From contig UWOR01000014.1 of the NCBI GenBank assembly GCA_900604495.1, positions 1 to 64,000 on the forward strand: a stretch of DNA of 64,000 nucleotides. The letters are read 5' to 3'. The notes beneath the pieces are model-generated. The model worked only from the letters and a program-made list of their open reading frames with translations. It made no database searches and had not been told where the DNA came from. Numbering within the stretch: the first letter of the stretch is position 1; every line of letters begins with the position of its first letter. The translations under genes and the position numbers were made by a program. This document shows, piece by piece, positions 36,685 through 46,342 of the stretch. This DNA is from Desulfovibrio sp. Marseille-P6017. GTDB taxonomy: Bacteria; Bacillota_A; Clostridia; Peptostreptococcales; Peptostreptococcaceae.

Positions 36685-37821
36685 TTATAAACTTGTATAA
36701 AACTCTATTAATTCTTTTTTCGTTTTAATACCTTTGTTTTGAGGAATTAATAATTCCTTAGAATCTCTACCTTTTAATTGAGTTCCTACTAAATACTCTT
36801 TATTTAATAAGTATTCTGACCATCTTATAATCTCATCTAACTTAGGAGTATCTAACTCACAAAGCTCTGCAAATGCCTTTATAATACATAATCCAAACTC
36901 AACATCTTCTATAAAGTATCGAGAACTTAAATCTGGAATAAATCCATCTATACACTTAACTATTGGTGAACCTATGCCTTGAAAACCTGGTGCTGTATTT
37001 ATTTTATGGCTTAAAACGCTTGGGTCTTCTGTTTCAAATCTAGTTTTTATTTGCTCAATACATTTTGAATTAAAGTTATTATTTTCATTTAATGATTCAA
37101 ATATAGTATATAGCTCTTCATCTAATTCTAATAATGTTTTAGATGCTTCATCTCCCCATTCTTCATAGAATAGAGGACTTCTTTTGTATACAGTTTCTCC
37201 ATGTTTATAATCTTTAAATAATTCATACAATCTTGATGGATGCATTATTGGATTTGATGGAGATAATGTTATAGCTAAATAATTGCTTACTGGCTTACAT
37301 GTAATGTCTATTAACTTGGTCATATCTTCACATATTTTTTCTGTATATTTACTTGGTATTGCTCCGATTTTCATAAATGGATTTTTTTCTTTAAGTACAA
37401 CACATTCTCCATATTTTTCTAATCTTATTATTGATGGTACTCTTTGCGTTCCAAAGAATATAGCACCTTTTTCTATTAATTTTTTAGCAAAATACTCTTT
37501 TCCTCCAAATCCCGGTATAATCCCTACAACAGCATTTGGTTTTACAAAATTACTTATTTCATTAATTGTTTTTTCAATTAAGAATGATGGATGCGTTATT
37601 AAAATATAATCCGCATCTTTAACTGCTTCTTCTAAACTTGAAGTAACGCAGTGTAACTTTACATTGTGACTTAAGTTCTTTTCTTCCTCAATTAGAATTA
37701 GTTCATCCTTAAATAAGTGTGGTTTTGAAGTATGTATCCATACCTTACAATCTTCCTTCATTGATATATAAGCTGCAAGGTACGTTCCTATGTTTCCCGC
37801 TCCAATTATACATATATTCAT
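36685..37821 (-). CDS. NAD(P)-dependent opine/octopine-dehydrogenase-like protein
   Basis: The N-terminus is a Rossmann fold (MNICIIGAGNIGTYLAAYIS) with a long second domain holding NPIMHPSRLYELFKDY, the signature of the NAD/NADP octopine/nopaline dehydrogenase domain, where the His is catalytic. At 378 residues it is too long for ketopantoate reductase (~300), although it lies next to panF. Family members reductively join an amino acid and a 2-oxo acid or act in metallophore assembly. No metallophore synthase is adjacent, and the substrate is unknown. It has its own terminator. Confidence 0.8.
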   Translation of the reverse strand: MNICIIGAGNIGTYLAAYISMKEDCKVWIHTSKPHLFKDELILIEEEKNLSHNVKLHCVTSSLEEAVKDADYILITHPSFLIEKTINEISNFVKPNAVVGIIPGFGGKEYFAKKLIEKGAIFFGTQRVPSIIRLEKYGECVVLKEKNPFMKIGAIPSKYTEKICEDMTKLIDITCKPVSNYLAITLSPSNPIMHPSRLYELFKDYKHGETVYKRSPLFYEEWGDEASKTLLELDEELYTIFESLNENNNFNSKCIEQIKTRFETEDPSVLSHKINTAPGFQGIGSPIVKCIDGFIPDLSSRYFIEDVEFGLCIIKAFAELCELDTPKLDEIIRWSEYLLNKEYLVGTQLKGRDSKELLIPQNKGIKTKKELIEFYTSL

Positions 37822-37950
37822 ATCATTTCAACACCTTTCCTTTGATGAATTTTTAAATATTTTTACATTATACATGATAAATCCATAAAATGGTACCTTT
37901 ATTTTCAAATTGTAATCTTTGTAATATTTTCAATATATAATCATTTTAGT

Positions 37951-39126
37951 TTAAAATTCTTTGTCTATAGTGATTATACAGTTATATTTCGGATTTAAAT
38001 TTATTATTTCTTCGGTTATATTATTTTTTATTTTATCTTCATTTTCTTTATCCTTTAAATAACTTGCATCAACTACTATATCAAAAATTAAGTTTATTTC
38101 TTCTTCACCCTCAGTAATTCTAAAATCATGCATAGATTTTATATAATCATATTTACTAATTATTTTTTCAACCATATCTTTCTCTTTTTTAACCTTATCA
38201 CAATGTATACACATCGGATCCATATGAATTACTAAGTATATATTTAACTTCTCTGAAATCTCACGCTCTGCTCTATCAATAATATTGTGAATTGTAACTA
38301 TATCTAAATTTGATGGAATTTCTGCATGAATAGATGCCATACATTTTCCAACTCCATAATTATGTATTATTAAATCATGTACTCCAATTATATTTTCATA
38401 GGATAATACCCCTTCAGTAATAGATTTGACCATATTTTCATCTGGGGCTTCTCCAAGAAGAGGACTAACTGTATCTTTTACTAAAGAGAAACCAGCATAA
38501 AGAATGGCAGCTGATACTATTAATCCTACATAACCATCTATTGGTATAGATGTAAATCTAGCTGCTACAAAAGATATTAATACACAGCTTGATGTAAATA
38601 CATCTCCAAGTGCATCAAGTGAAGTTGCTTTTAATGCATTTGAGTTTATTTTATTACCTATAGTTTTATTAAATATACTTAACCATATTTTAATTAAAAC
38701 AGATAATAAAAGTAATATAAATGGTATAAATTCAAATGTTATTTCTACTGGATTTATTATCCTTTCTATTGATGACTTTACAAATTGAAATCCTACAATC
38801 ATTACCATAAATGCAACCACAAGAGCTGATAAATACTCCATTCTTCCATGACCAAATGGATGCTCTTTATCAGGTGGTCTATTTGCTAATTTCACTCCAA
38901 TTATAGTTATTATTGAAGATGCCATATCTGATAAATTGTTAAATCCATCTGCAGTAATCGATACACTATTGGTTATAAATCCTACCCCTAATTTTATAAT
39001 GGTTAATATCAAATTAGAAATTACCCCAATAAGACCTGCAAAATATACGTACTTATTTCTTACAACCTCATTTTCTATATCTTCGCTATTAGATATAAGT
39101 TTTTTTACTAAAAAGTTTGAAAACAT
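37951..39126 (-). CDS. Cation diffusion facilitator (CDF) metal exporter
   Basis: This is a six-helix metal/H+ antiporter. TADGFNNLSDMASSIITIIG (helix 2 with the metal-site pattern NxxxD) and the loop HPFGHGRMEYLSALV are diagnostic, and helix 5 has SLDALGDVFTSSCVL with the second D-x-x-x-D pair. The cytoplasmic C-terminal ~170 residues are a long double-size metal-sensing domain (IIHNYGVGKCMASIHAEIP; HMDPMCIHCDKV). 391 residues is longer than the basic ~300. The metal (Fe, Mn, Zn or Co) is not decided. It is divergent from the NUDIX gene. Confidence 0.9.
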   Translation of the reverse strand: MFSNFLVKKLISNSEDIENEVVRNKYVYFAGLIGVISNLILTIIKLGVGFITNSVSITADGFNNLSDMASSIITIIGVKLANRPPDKEHPFGHGRMEYLSALVVAFMVMIVGFQFVKSSIERIINPVEITFEFIPFILLLLSVLIKIWLSIFNKTIGNKINSNALKATSLDALGDVFTSSCVLISFVAARFTSIPIDGYVGLIVSAAILYAGFSLVKDTVSPLLGEAPDENMVKSITEGVLSYENIIGVHDLIIHNYGVGKCMASIHAEIPSNLDIVTIHNIIDRAEREISEKLNIYLVIHMDPMCIHCDKVKKEKDMVEKIISKYDYIKSMHDFRITEGEEEINLIFDIVVDASYLKDKENEDKIKNNITEEIINLNPKYNCIITIDKEF

Positions 39127-39268
39127 AGTATTTCTCCTTAAACTTTAATAATTATATAACTATTTATAGTATTATTTTTATACTAATATTTATTCTATAC
39201 TTAATTATACATATCTTTATAATCTATGGTAATATAAATATATCAACTTATTTTAAAAGGAGTAGAAT

Positions 39269-39829
39269 ATGGATTATATAAAAAGTATTCAAAATTATAA
39301 ACCTTATAATGAACAAGAATCACGTGATAAAGAACTTATTTTAAGTTGTTTAAATAATTTTTCTGATATTTTAACTAGAGAAAATACGGTAGCTCATATA
39401 ACTAGTTCTGGATATATAGTTAATAAAAATAGAGATAAAACACTTATAATATTTCATAAAATCTATAACTCTTGGTCTTGGACTGGTGGACATGCTGATG
39501 GAGATAGTGACTTGCTTAAGGTTGCGATTAAAGAAGCTAAAGAAGAAACTGGCCTAAAAAATGTAATTCCTATTATTGAAGATATTTTATCATTAGATGT
39601 ACTTACTGTAGATGGTCATGTGAAAAAGGGTAATTACATATCATCCCATTTACATTTATCAGTTGCGTATTTACTAGAAGCTGATGAAGATGAAGAACTT
39701 ATAATCAATGAAGATGAAACTAAAGGTGTTATGTGGATTCCAATAAATGAAGTTGATAAGTATTCAACTGAACCTTATATGATCGAAGTTTATAAAAAAT
39801 TTAACAAAAAAATTAAGGGATTACTTTAA
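39269..39829 (+). CDS. NUDIX hydrolase
   Basis: This 186-residue protein has a NUDIX box running from [21 protein letters not shown] to TGL, matching Gx5Ex7REUxEExGU except for Asp at the first acidic position. The stretch [13 protein letters not shown] before it and the [15 protein letters not shown] end place it with the NUDIX proteins annotated near IPP isomerases or ADP-ribose hydrolases. The substrate is unknown. It has AAAAGGAG at good distance, is monocistronic, and its stop lies inside a terminator shared with the convergent HD gene. Confidence 0.88.
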   Translation: MDYIKSIQNYKPYNEQESRDKELILSCLNNFSDILTRENTVAHITSSGYIVNKNRDKTLIIFHKIYNSWSWTGGHADGDSDLLKVAIKEAKEETGLKNVIPIIEDILSLDVLTVDGHVKKGNYISSHLHLSVAYLLEADEDEELIINEDETKGVMWIPINEVDKYSTEPYMIEVYKKFNKKIKGLL

Positions 39830-39845
39830 AGTATTCCCTTAATTT
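39810..39845 (+). terminator. Bidirectional terminator between NUDIX and HD genes
   Basis: AAATTAAGGGA/TCCCTTAATTT overlaps the last codons of the NUDIX gene and precedes a T-run; it also sits at the end of the convergent gene. Confidence 0.75.
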
Positions 39846-39846
39846 T

Positions 39847-40422
39847 CTATAATTCACCTTTTAATCCAATATCCTCTGCTACTTCACGCATTCCAAGTAT
39901 GGAATTATTTATTACATCATCTAAGCTCATACCAAGCATTTCTGCTCCATTTTTTATAACTTCTCTATTTACACCTTCAGCAAATCCCTTAGATTTAAAT
40001 TTCTTTTTAACCGATTTTAACTCTAAATCCATAATACTTTTAGATGGTCTCATTATAGCTGTCGCACTTATAAGTCCTGTTAGTTCATCTATAGTATATA
40101 ATACTTTTTCCATATTGCTTTTAGGCTTTACATCACATACTAATCCATATCCATGACTAACTACTGCCCTAATTAATTCTTGATCTAATCCTTTATCTTC
40201 CATTATATCTACAACTTTTTTACAATGTTCATTAGGATACATCTCATAATCTAAGTCATGAAGTAGTCCAACTACACCCCATTTTTCTTCATCTTCACCA
40301 TATAGTCTTGCAAAGTACTTCATAACTCCTTCTACACTAAGGGCATGCTTTATTAAATGATCTTCTTTGTTATATTCATTAAGTAATTTTAATGATTCTT
40401 CTCTATTTGGAAATTTACCCAT
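39847..40422 (-). CDS. HD-domain hydrolase
   Basis: The protein has the HD motif GLLHDLDYEMYPNEHCKK (His-Asp near residue 52) with a flanking histidine in KHALSVEGVMKYFA and a further AVVSHGY helix, as in small HDIG-type phosphohydrolases. The C-terminal helix bundle includes ELTGLISATAIMRPS, the well-known end of this subfamily. It is cytoplasmic, 191 residues. The substrate is unknown; members may cleave nucleotides. AGGAGG ribosome site. Confidence 0.88.
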   Translation of the reverse strand: MGKFPNREESLKLLNEYNKEDHLIKHALSVEGVMKYFARLYGEDEEKWGVVGLLHDLDYEMYPNEHCKKVVDIMEDKGLDQELIRAVVSHGYGLVCDVKPKSNMEKVLYTIDELTGLISATAIMRPSKSIMDLELKSVKKKFKSKGFAEGVNREVIKNGAEMLGMSLDDVINNSILGMREVAEDIGLKGEL

Positions 40423-40547
40423 GAGTTTACCTCCTTTTTATATGTTACTTAATTATTTACATATATGTTGTGTTGTATTCAACTTAGATGTAATTGTAGG
40501 ATTCTTTAATTATAATTTCAATAATAATTTAAAATTATAAAAAAATT

Positions 40548-40578
40548 AGCCTTAGAATTTTGGAGGAATTCTAAGGCT
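40548..40578 (-). terminator. Terminator of the sensory hydrogenase operon
   Basis: A 12-bp perfect stem AGCCTTAGAATT/AATTCTAAGGCT with T-rich tail on the minus strand lies ~130 nt after the phosphatase stop. Confidence 0.75.
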
Positions 40579-40705
40579 TTTTAAATAAGTTAAGGGTTAT
40601 TTATTTCATTTAAAATTAGGTTAAGGGTTTGATTCTGTTTCTAATTACATTATATATATTAATTGTGTCATTTTTATGGCAAAATCAGTACAATACTAGT
40701 ACATG

Positions 40706-41866
40706 TCAATAGTATTCAACCTCTACTATTTTTCCCAATTCTATTAAAATATTTTTAAGTTCATTTAATAGGTATAATTTAATGCTTAATTCATTTGGAA
40801 AATCGGGGTTTTGATGTGCTGGATTTATTGCTCTTCCTATAATCATTTTAATATGAGTACAATCTTCATATAGTATTCTAGCTAACTGTGATGCCCCATC
40901 TTCTTTATAAATAAAACTTAACTCGTTGGATGATTTTATTTTATTTAATTTTTCTATAGCTTTTCTTAATGTAAGAACGCCCTCTGTAACTAAATCAATT
41001 CTATCTATGTAGCCAATTGGTGGTACATCTTTGTCTATAAATCTAAAACTTGTTTTTACTTGAACACCTAACTCTCTAGCAACTATATTACCTGCAGTTC
41101 CTCCACATACTATTCTTTTTCCGTGGGTAGCCATAATTTCTTGTACTATTTCTCTATCTTTATTTTTATCTATTGGAGGACCTGAAAATAATACAGCTTT
41201 ATTTGAAGAAACTGCTTTTATAGTCATTACAGTTGTATCATCACCTGGCTTTTCCATATATAATTGATTACATGCCCCTAATAAATTGTTATTTACCTTC
41301 TTAGCACTCATTCCACTATTAGTGAATCTTCTTAGATAAACTGCTATATCTTTCCATCCCCATCCTAAATTTAAGATTTCACCTACACCAGCATAAATAG
41401 CACCATCACTTACTACTACTAAAAGATCATTTTCTTTTAACTCAAATTTACATTCTCTTATTTTACGGTTATCAATTATTTTTTCATTCCAATTTATAGG
41501 TCTGGTATCTCCATTTCTTAAAAAAAATACACTTGGATTATCAAACTCTGCAATATATGCTATTCCATTTGTATCTACACTAATAATAGTAAATGTGGAA
41601 TAAGATACTTGTCTTACTTTGCATATTGGTAAAGTATTTATAATAGTATCTACAACCTCTTCTATATCTAAACCTTCTTTTAACATAGTTAAAGCTATTT
41701 TAGCAGTTAAGGTTGCTAAAATATTGGCTTTTACTCCACTACCTAAACCATCTGACATAACAGCTATAAATTTATCATCACCATTATAAAATTCTACTCT
41801 ATCTCCGCATAACTCTTCTTTATATTTATTTAAGCTCCCTGATGCAAAGTCTATAAAAAACCTCAT
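40706..41866 (-). CDS. SpoIIE-type (PP2C-like) phosphatase of the hydrogenase module
   Basis: The first ~215 residues are a SpoIIE/PP2C serine phosphatase domain with metal-binding aspartates in VMSDGLGSG, VVSDGA and PGDDTTVM. The last ~165 residues are an extra domain I cannot assign; it contains IVCGGTAGNIVAREL and ends IELGKIVEVEYY. Its start codon overlaps the hydrogenase stop (TAATG), so the two proteins are made together. The likely role is to relay the hydrogenase PAS signal by dephosphorylating an unknown target (inference from context; this pairing is known for group C hydrogenases). Confidence 0.85.
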   Translation of the reverse strand: MRFFIDFASGSLNKYKEELCGDRVEFYNGDDKFIAVMSDGLGSGVKANILATLTAKIALTMLKEGLDIEEVVDTIINTLPICKVRQVSYSTFTIISVDTNGIAYIAEFDNPSVFFLRNGDTRPINWNEKIIDNRKIRECKFELKENDLLVVVSDGAIYAGVGEILNLGWGWKDIAVYLRRFTNSGMSAKKVNNNLLGACNQLYMEKPGDDTTVMTIKAVSSNKAVLFSGPPIDKNKDREIVQEIMATHGKRIVCGGTAGNIVARELGVQVKTSFRFIDKDVPPIGYIDRIDLVTEGVLTLRKAIEKLNKIKSSNELSFIYKEDGASQLARILYEDCTHIKMIIGRAINPAHQNPDFPNELSIKLYLLNELKNILIELGKIVEVEYY

Positions 41867-43578
41867 TAATTAATTCCTTCCTTTTCTAATATAAGCTTTT
41901 TTAGTTTCGTTAAAGTTACCTTTGTTTCAGCTGTAGTTTCACCTAGTAAGCTTGCTATTTCCTGCGCTACCATCATTTGCTTATTTATAACTTCTTGAGC
42001 CATATTTATAGAATCTACTTTCATTTTTTGAAGCTTTTTTTCGATATTTTCATCTTTTGTTATATCATCTGCAATCCATATTATTACATTATTTTCTTCT
42101 AACCATATTATTGTTTGAATAAGAGTTCTGTTATTTTCTAAAGTAATTTTTTCTCTTATAATATTAGTCTTTTTGTCTTTTACATTTTTAAATGTATCTT
42201 CATCTAAATACATTATAATTGGCATTCCTTTACTAAAACCTCTTTGTATTGAGAAAAATTTTTCTGCAGCTGGGTTGAACTGTATTATATCTAAGTTTTC
42301 ATCTATTAATCCTATTAGATTTGGAGTTGAGTCAAAAATTACATCCGATAGATTTTCAGCCTTTTGTCTCATAAATGGTAGGCACATATCAACTTCTGCT
42401 ATTTTGTTATAAACAGCAACTGCTTTTTCTCTACATGTGGAATAACCACATACACCACAATTTAATTCATCACTTTTTTTATTCTTCCCCATAGAGTTTA
42501 ATATTTGCATTATTTCACTTTCATTTGGCTCTTTAAGTGGACAGCTTAGATTTTCAAATTCTTTATCTAAATTTATTTTATATTCCAATATTTCTGTTGA
42601 TGGTTTGCTATAATCATAATTTTTTTCTTTAATTGATTTTGCATAATTAATTAAATTTATTTTTCTTTCATAGTATGTAACTCCATCTGTAGGCATGCCT
42701 GACCCCCCTAAACACCCATGTCTACATACATTTAGCTCAAATAATGTATTTGTAAATCTTTTGTCTTGGATTGCATCTAGAATTTTAATGCTATCTTCTA
42801 TTCCATCTACTGCTATTATTTCCTTTTTAGTATAGTTATCCTTTATAAAATTACTAGTTTCTCCAACTATAGATACTAGTAATTTTTCTTTATACGTTTC
42901 ATCAAAATCTTCTTCACTTAAACTTTCCAATTTTACATTACTTGATTTAATCCATTTTTTTAACTCTCCAAATGTAATTACAGCATCAACAGAATTTTCA
43001 TAATAAGCTTCTGCTTTCTTTGCTAAACATGGACCTATAAAAACCACTTTAGCATCTTCACCATATTTCTTTTTCAGTATTCTTCCATGATATATAAATG
43101 GTGAAATTACAGGTATTAAATTTTCTTTAATAAGTGGATAGTGCTTTTGAATAAGATTATTCATTGCTGGACAAAAGCTAGTTATATAGTTATTTTTATC
43201 ATCTTTATTGGCATATATTTTATATTTTTCTATAATTGGATCAATTGATACAACAGTTTCTTCTATATAGTCAAAACCTAGTCTTCTTAATAATTTAGGT
43301 ATCTTTTTACTATCATTTCCAAATATTGATGAAAAACTTGGAGCTACTGAAGCTACTACCTTACTATCGCTTTTTATATATTGCTTTACTTTAGATAATT
43401 CTGATTTTATAAGTTTATTTTTTTGTGGACATACTTTAGAACATTCGCCACACACTATACATCTCTCTTCCATAATTTGCGCTTGCCCATTTTTTACTTT
43501 AATTGCATTTACAGGACATACTCTTACACATGCGTAACAGCTTCTACAGTGATTTTTATTAAAATTTGTATACCACAT
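41866..43578 (-). CDS. hydS: Sensory [FeFe]-hydrogenase (HydS, group C) with PAS domain
   Basis: Order of parts: two [4Fe-4S] ferredoxin motifs (C11-C21, C40-C50), a hydrogenase catalytic domain, an extra Fe-S motif NCGVCGYSTC (374-382, plus C399), and a PAS domain (~415-515) with a short coiled C-terminus. The H-cluster ligands are all present: C136 in TSFCP, C184 in GPCLAKK, C285 and C289 in CRHGC. The neighbouring Cys of catalytic enzymes (TSCCP), used for proton transfer, is Phe135 here. This suggests a slow sensor rather than a bulk hydrogenase. It is flanked by the [2Fe-2S] and phosphatase genes. Confidence 0.88.
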   Translation of the reverse strand: MWYTNFNKNHCRSCYACVRVCPVNAIKVKNGQAQIMEERCIVCGECSKVCPQKNKLIKSELSKVKQYIKSDSKVVASVAPSFSSIFGNDSKKIPKLLRRLGFDYIEETVVSIDPIIEKYKIYANKDDKNNYITSFCPAMNNLIQKHYPLIKENLIPVISPFIYHGRILKKKYGEDAKVVFIGPCLAKKAEAYYENSVDAVITFGELKKWIKSSNVKLESLSEEDFDETYKEKLLVSIVGETSNFIKDNYTKKEIIAVDGIEDSIKILDAIQDKRFTNTLFELNVCRHGCLGGSGMPTDGVTYYERKINLINYAKSIKEKNYDYSKPSTEILEYKINLDKEFENLSCPLKEPNESEIMQILNSMGKNKKSDELNCGVCGYSTCREKAVAVYNKIAEVDMCLPFMRQKAENLSDVIFDSTPNLIGLIDENLDIIQFNPAAEKFFSIQRGFSKGMPIIMYLDEDTFKNVKDKKTNIIREKITLENNRTLIQTIIWLEENNVIIWIADDITKDENIEKKLQKMKVDSINMAQEVINKQMMVAQEIASLLGETTAETKVTLTKLKKLILEKEGIN

Positions 43579-43593
43579 GTTATCCCCCTTCTT

Positions 43594-43839
43594 TTATATA
43601 TATGGTATTATCTCTTTTTCAAAAATTTCCCTTACATTATCTCTTGAAACAGATAAAATTTCTCCATCCCATCTCATAACAGATACACCATTAGTGCATC
43701 TATCTAAACAAAATGAACCATATAACTCTATATTATCTTCTAATTTAAATTCATTTATTAATTCTTGAAACTTTTTTATAACCTCATCTGAACCCTTTAA
43801 ATGACACGAACTTCCTATGCATATTTTTATATTTTTCAT
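43594..43839 (-). CDS. Thioredoxin-like [2Fe-2S] protein of the hydrogenase module
   Basis: This 81-residue single-domain ferredoxin of the NuoE/HydC type has cluster cysteines at C7 and C12 (ICIGSSC) and C44 and C48 (SFCLDRC), followed by GVSVMRWDGEIL. It is the first gene of a three-gene operon with hydS 15 bp downstream and presumably donates or accepts electrons for it. GAGGGG precedes the ATG. Confidence 0.88.
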   Translation of the reverse strand: MKNIKICIGSSCHLKGSDEVIKKFQELINEFKLEDNIELYGSFCLDRCTNGVSVMRWDGEILSVSRDNVREIFEKEIIPYI

Positions 43840-43869
43840 AAACTATCCCCTCAACTATCAAAATAGTAT

Positions 43870-45279
43870 TTATTTTTTGTCTGAAGATGATGCAACTTCT
43901 TCTCTAAAACTAAAATTATTATTTATTTTTGAATAAAGTTTATTACTTTTTAGTAAAAATTCAAATATACTTAATAATAAAATCCCCTTAAATATACTAC
44001 TTAAACTTATACTCCACCATATTCCATCAATCCCTAAAATTTCAGGCTTAGATAAAAAATATGCCATTGGGATTCTAGCTCCTGTAAAAATTGTAATTAT
44101 TATAGATGGTATGTAAGTTCTTCCTATACCCTTCAGCGCTCCACTTATTATTATTTCTAAACACATAAATAACTGAGAGTATCCTAAAATTTTTAAATAC
44201 ATTCCTCCTTTTGATATAGCATCACTTTCATTTATAAATAAAGAAAATATTTTTTCTCCTAAAAATACTAATACCAGTGTAGTTATAATACCCAATATTA
44301 TTGAAGTAATTATACCTATTTTACATCCTTTAGTAACTCTATCGTAATTTTTAGCTCCATAGTTTTGCCCTACAAAGCTAGATAAGGCAACTGCTAACCC
44401 ATCCGTACTCATCCAAGAGATAGATTCAATTTGAGATCCTACTTTCTGAACCGCTATGGCTACAGGACCAAATGATGCAACTATAATTCCAATTGCCATT
44501 GAGAATAATGTAAACATACCATTTTGTATTGCTACTGGTAATCCAAGCTTAAATAGTTCTTTGTAGTAATTTAATTCTATTCTTCTGAATAACTTAATTC
44601 TAAAATACTCATTTTTACTTATTATTATTTTCAATAAAAATGTTATAGTAACTATAACTTGAGATGCTACTGTTGCTATAGCTGCTCCTATTACCCCAAG
44701 ACTTGGAAAACCTAACAGTCCAAATATTAATATTGGATCTAATATTATATTTGCTATTAATCCTATAGTATTTATTCTAAATGGTGTTTTACTATTTCCA
44801 AGTCCATTGAAAATTGCAGTAAATACTGGGTTAATAAAATAAAATACAAATCCACATGCTACTATTATTAGATATTCTCTAGACATTAATATAACTTGAT
44901 TATCTCCTAATTGAAAAATATCTACAAAAAATTTATTAAACATAATTATTGTTAATGAATATAAAATTGCTAATATAATATTTATTTCTATTGCAGATTT
45001 TATATACGATATTGTATTTTTAAAGTTATTTTCTCCTATACTTTGGGAAACCTTTACTTCTCCACCAACTCTAGATATAATTATAAAAGCCATAGCTAAC
45101 CAAGGATAAAATCCTGCAGTTCCAACTGCTGCTACTGCTTTACTTCCAATTTTACCAACCCACATCATATCTGTTAGATTATATGCCATTTGTATAAAAG
45201 ATGTTCCCATAATGGGTAATGCTAGTTTAATTAGTTTATCACTTATACTGCCACTAGTTAAATCTGTTCTATCTTTCAT
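43870..45279 (-). CDS. MATE family efflux transporter
   Basis: This is a 12-helix MATE exporter of 469 residues. The first half starts with the usual LALPIMGTSFIQMAYNLTDMMWVGKIG (partly quoted). The inter-half LPVAIQNGMFTLFSMAIG and SQIESISWMSTDGLAVALSSFVGQNYGA stretches are the second-repeat counterparts. Transport is probably cation-driven export of drugs or metabolites; the substrate is unknown. It has AGGAGG upstream. It follows the hydrogenase module start by ~30 bp in the same direction, so it could be transcribed ahead of it. Confidence 0.92.
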   Translation of the reverse strand: MKDRTDLTSGSISDKLIKLALPIMGTSFIQMAYNLTDMMWVGKIGSKAVAAVGTAGFYPWLAMAFIIISRVGGEVKVSQSIGENNFKNTISYIKSAIEINIILAILYSLTIIMFNKFFVDIFQLGDNQVILMSREYLIIVACGFVFYFINPVFTAIFNGLGNSKTPFRINTIGLIANIILDPILIFGLLGFPSLGVIGAAIATVASQVIVTITFLLKIIISKNEYFRIKLFRRIELNYYKELFKLGLPVAIQNGMFTLFSMAIGIIVASFGPVAIAVQKVGSQIESISWMSTDGLAVALSSFVGQNYGAKNYDRVTKGCKIGIITSIILGIITTLVLVFLGEKIFSLFINESDAISKGGMYLKILGYSQLFMCLEIIISGALKGIGRTYIPSIIITIFTGARIPMAYFLSKPEILGIDGIWWSISLSSIFKGILLLSIFEFLLKSNKLYSKINNNFSFREEVASSSDKK

Positions 45280-45336
45280 ATTTCCTCCTAATAATTCTTT
45301 ATAGCTCTCTTATAATTATATCATTTTATTTATAGA

Positions 45337-45377
45337 AAAAAGGAATGATATAAATTTTATTTAACTCATTCCTTTTT
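45337..45377 (-). terminator. Terminator of the prsA-like gene
   Basis: AAAAAGGAATGA/TCATTCCTTTTT forms a 12-bp stem; the minus-strand tail is T-rich. It lies 8 nt after the stop codon. Confidence 0.8.
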
Positions 45378-45384
45378 ACAATAT

Positions 45385-46317
45385 TTATGATTTTATTTTT
45401 GACTTTTTATTTAATTCTTCTATATGATTCATATATTTTTCATTTAATATAATTTCCCTTATTTCATCCTTACAGTCATCATATTTTTTCATAGTATTTC
45501 TTATATCATTTATTTTAACTATGTGATATCCATATGAAGTTTCAAATACTTCTGATACTTCACTTTTATCTAAACTAAATACTACACTTGTAAATTCAAT
45601 ATTTTTATCATCTTTAGTAAAGTATCCAAGATTTCCACCATTTTTACCAGTTAGTCTATCATCAGAATATTTTTTTGCTAATTCTTCAAAGCTTTGTTTT
45701 TCTTTAATCATTTGAGAGATATTTTCTGCTTTTTCTTTTAATCTAACTTTTTTGTCACTACTTACTTCAATATTATTTTCATCTAAAGTAGAAATTAAAA
45801 TTTGAGATGCATTAACTTCTTCTATAAAAAATTTATTTTTATGCTTAAAATAATAGTCTTTAATTTCATCATCTCTTACTTCTAAATTGCTTTTGTATTT
45901 TTGTTTATATTTTTCTATTGCTATATCTTTTTTTACTATATTATACAAATATTCTTCATCTATATTAGTACTTTCAATTGCCTTTTTATACGATGGATTA
46001 GATGCAATTGCTTTTTCTAATTCCTTATATTTTATTTCTACTTCTTGTTTTGTGGGTTCAAATCCATTTAACTTTGCTTGTTGATATACAACTTCATTAT
46101 CTACCATAAAACCTACTATTACATTTTTTAGATCATTATCTTCATTATAATTGTAATTATAATTTATATAGTTACTTGTTGCTTCTATAATGTTTTTTGT
46201 TTTTTCATATTCATCTTTACTTATTTTCACTCCATTTACAGTAGCTATATTATTGCTACAACCACTAATTTGCAAACATGCTAAACTTATTAATCCAATA
46301 TATAATACTTTATTCAT
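45385..46317 (-). CDS. PrsA-like foldase lipoprotein (parvulin-type peptidyl-prolyl isomerase)
   Basis: The signal peptide ends in lipobox ISGC near residue 20, so it is anchored outside the membrane. Residues ~30-170 are a SurA_N-like chaperone region (VNGVKISKDEYEK, VDNEVVYQQAKLNGFEPT). A parvulin domain follows (VNASQILISTLDEN, FEELAKKYSDDRLTGKNGGNLGYF (partly quoted), SYGYHIVKI). It probably helps fold secreted proteins. The ATG at 46317 has GGAG upstream. It lies 25 bp downstream of the polysaccharide deacetylase gene in the same direction. Confidence 0.88.
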   Translation of the reverse strand: MNKVLYIGLISLACLQISGCSNNIATVNGVKISKDEYEKTKNIIEATSNYINYNYNYNEDNDLKNVIVGFMVDNEVVYQQAKLNGFEPTKQEVEIKYKELEKAIASNPSYKKAIESTNIDEEYLYNIVKKDIAIEKYKQKYKSNLEVRDDEIKDYYFKHKNKFFIEEVNASQILISTLDENNIEVSSDKKVRLKEKAENISQMIKEKQSFEELAKKYSDDRLTGKNGGNLGYFTKDDKNIEFTSVVFSLDKSEVSEVFETSYGYHIVKINDIRNTMKKYDDCKDEIREIILNEKYMNHIEELNKKSKIKS

Positions 46318-46342
46318 AGTTATGCGCTCCATTTTTAGTCTT

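Noticed and set aside
36685..37821. Ketopantoate reductase (panE) next to panF
   Set aside because: It is ~80 residues too long and carries the octopine-dehydrogenase NPIMHPSRL motif.
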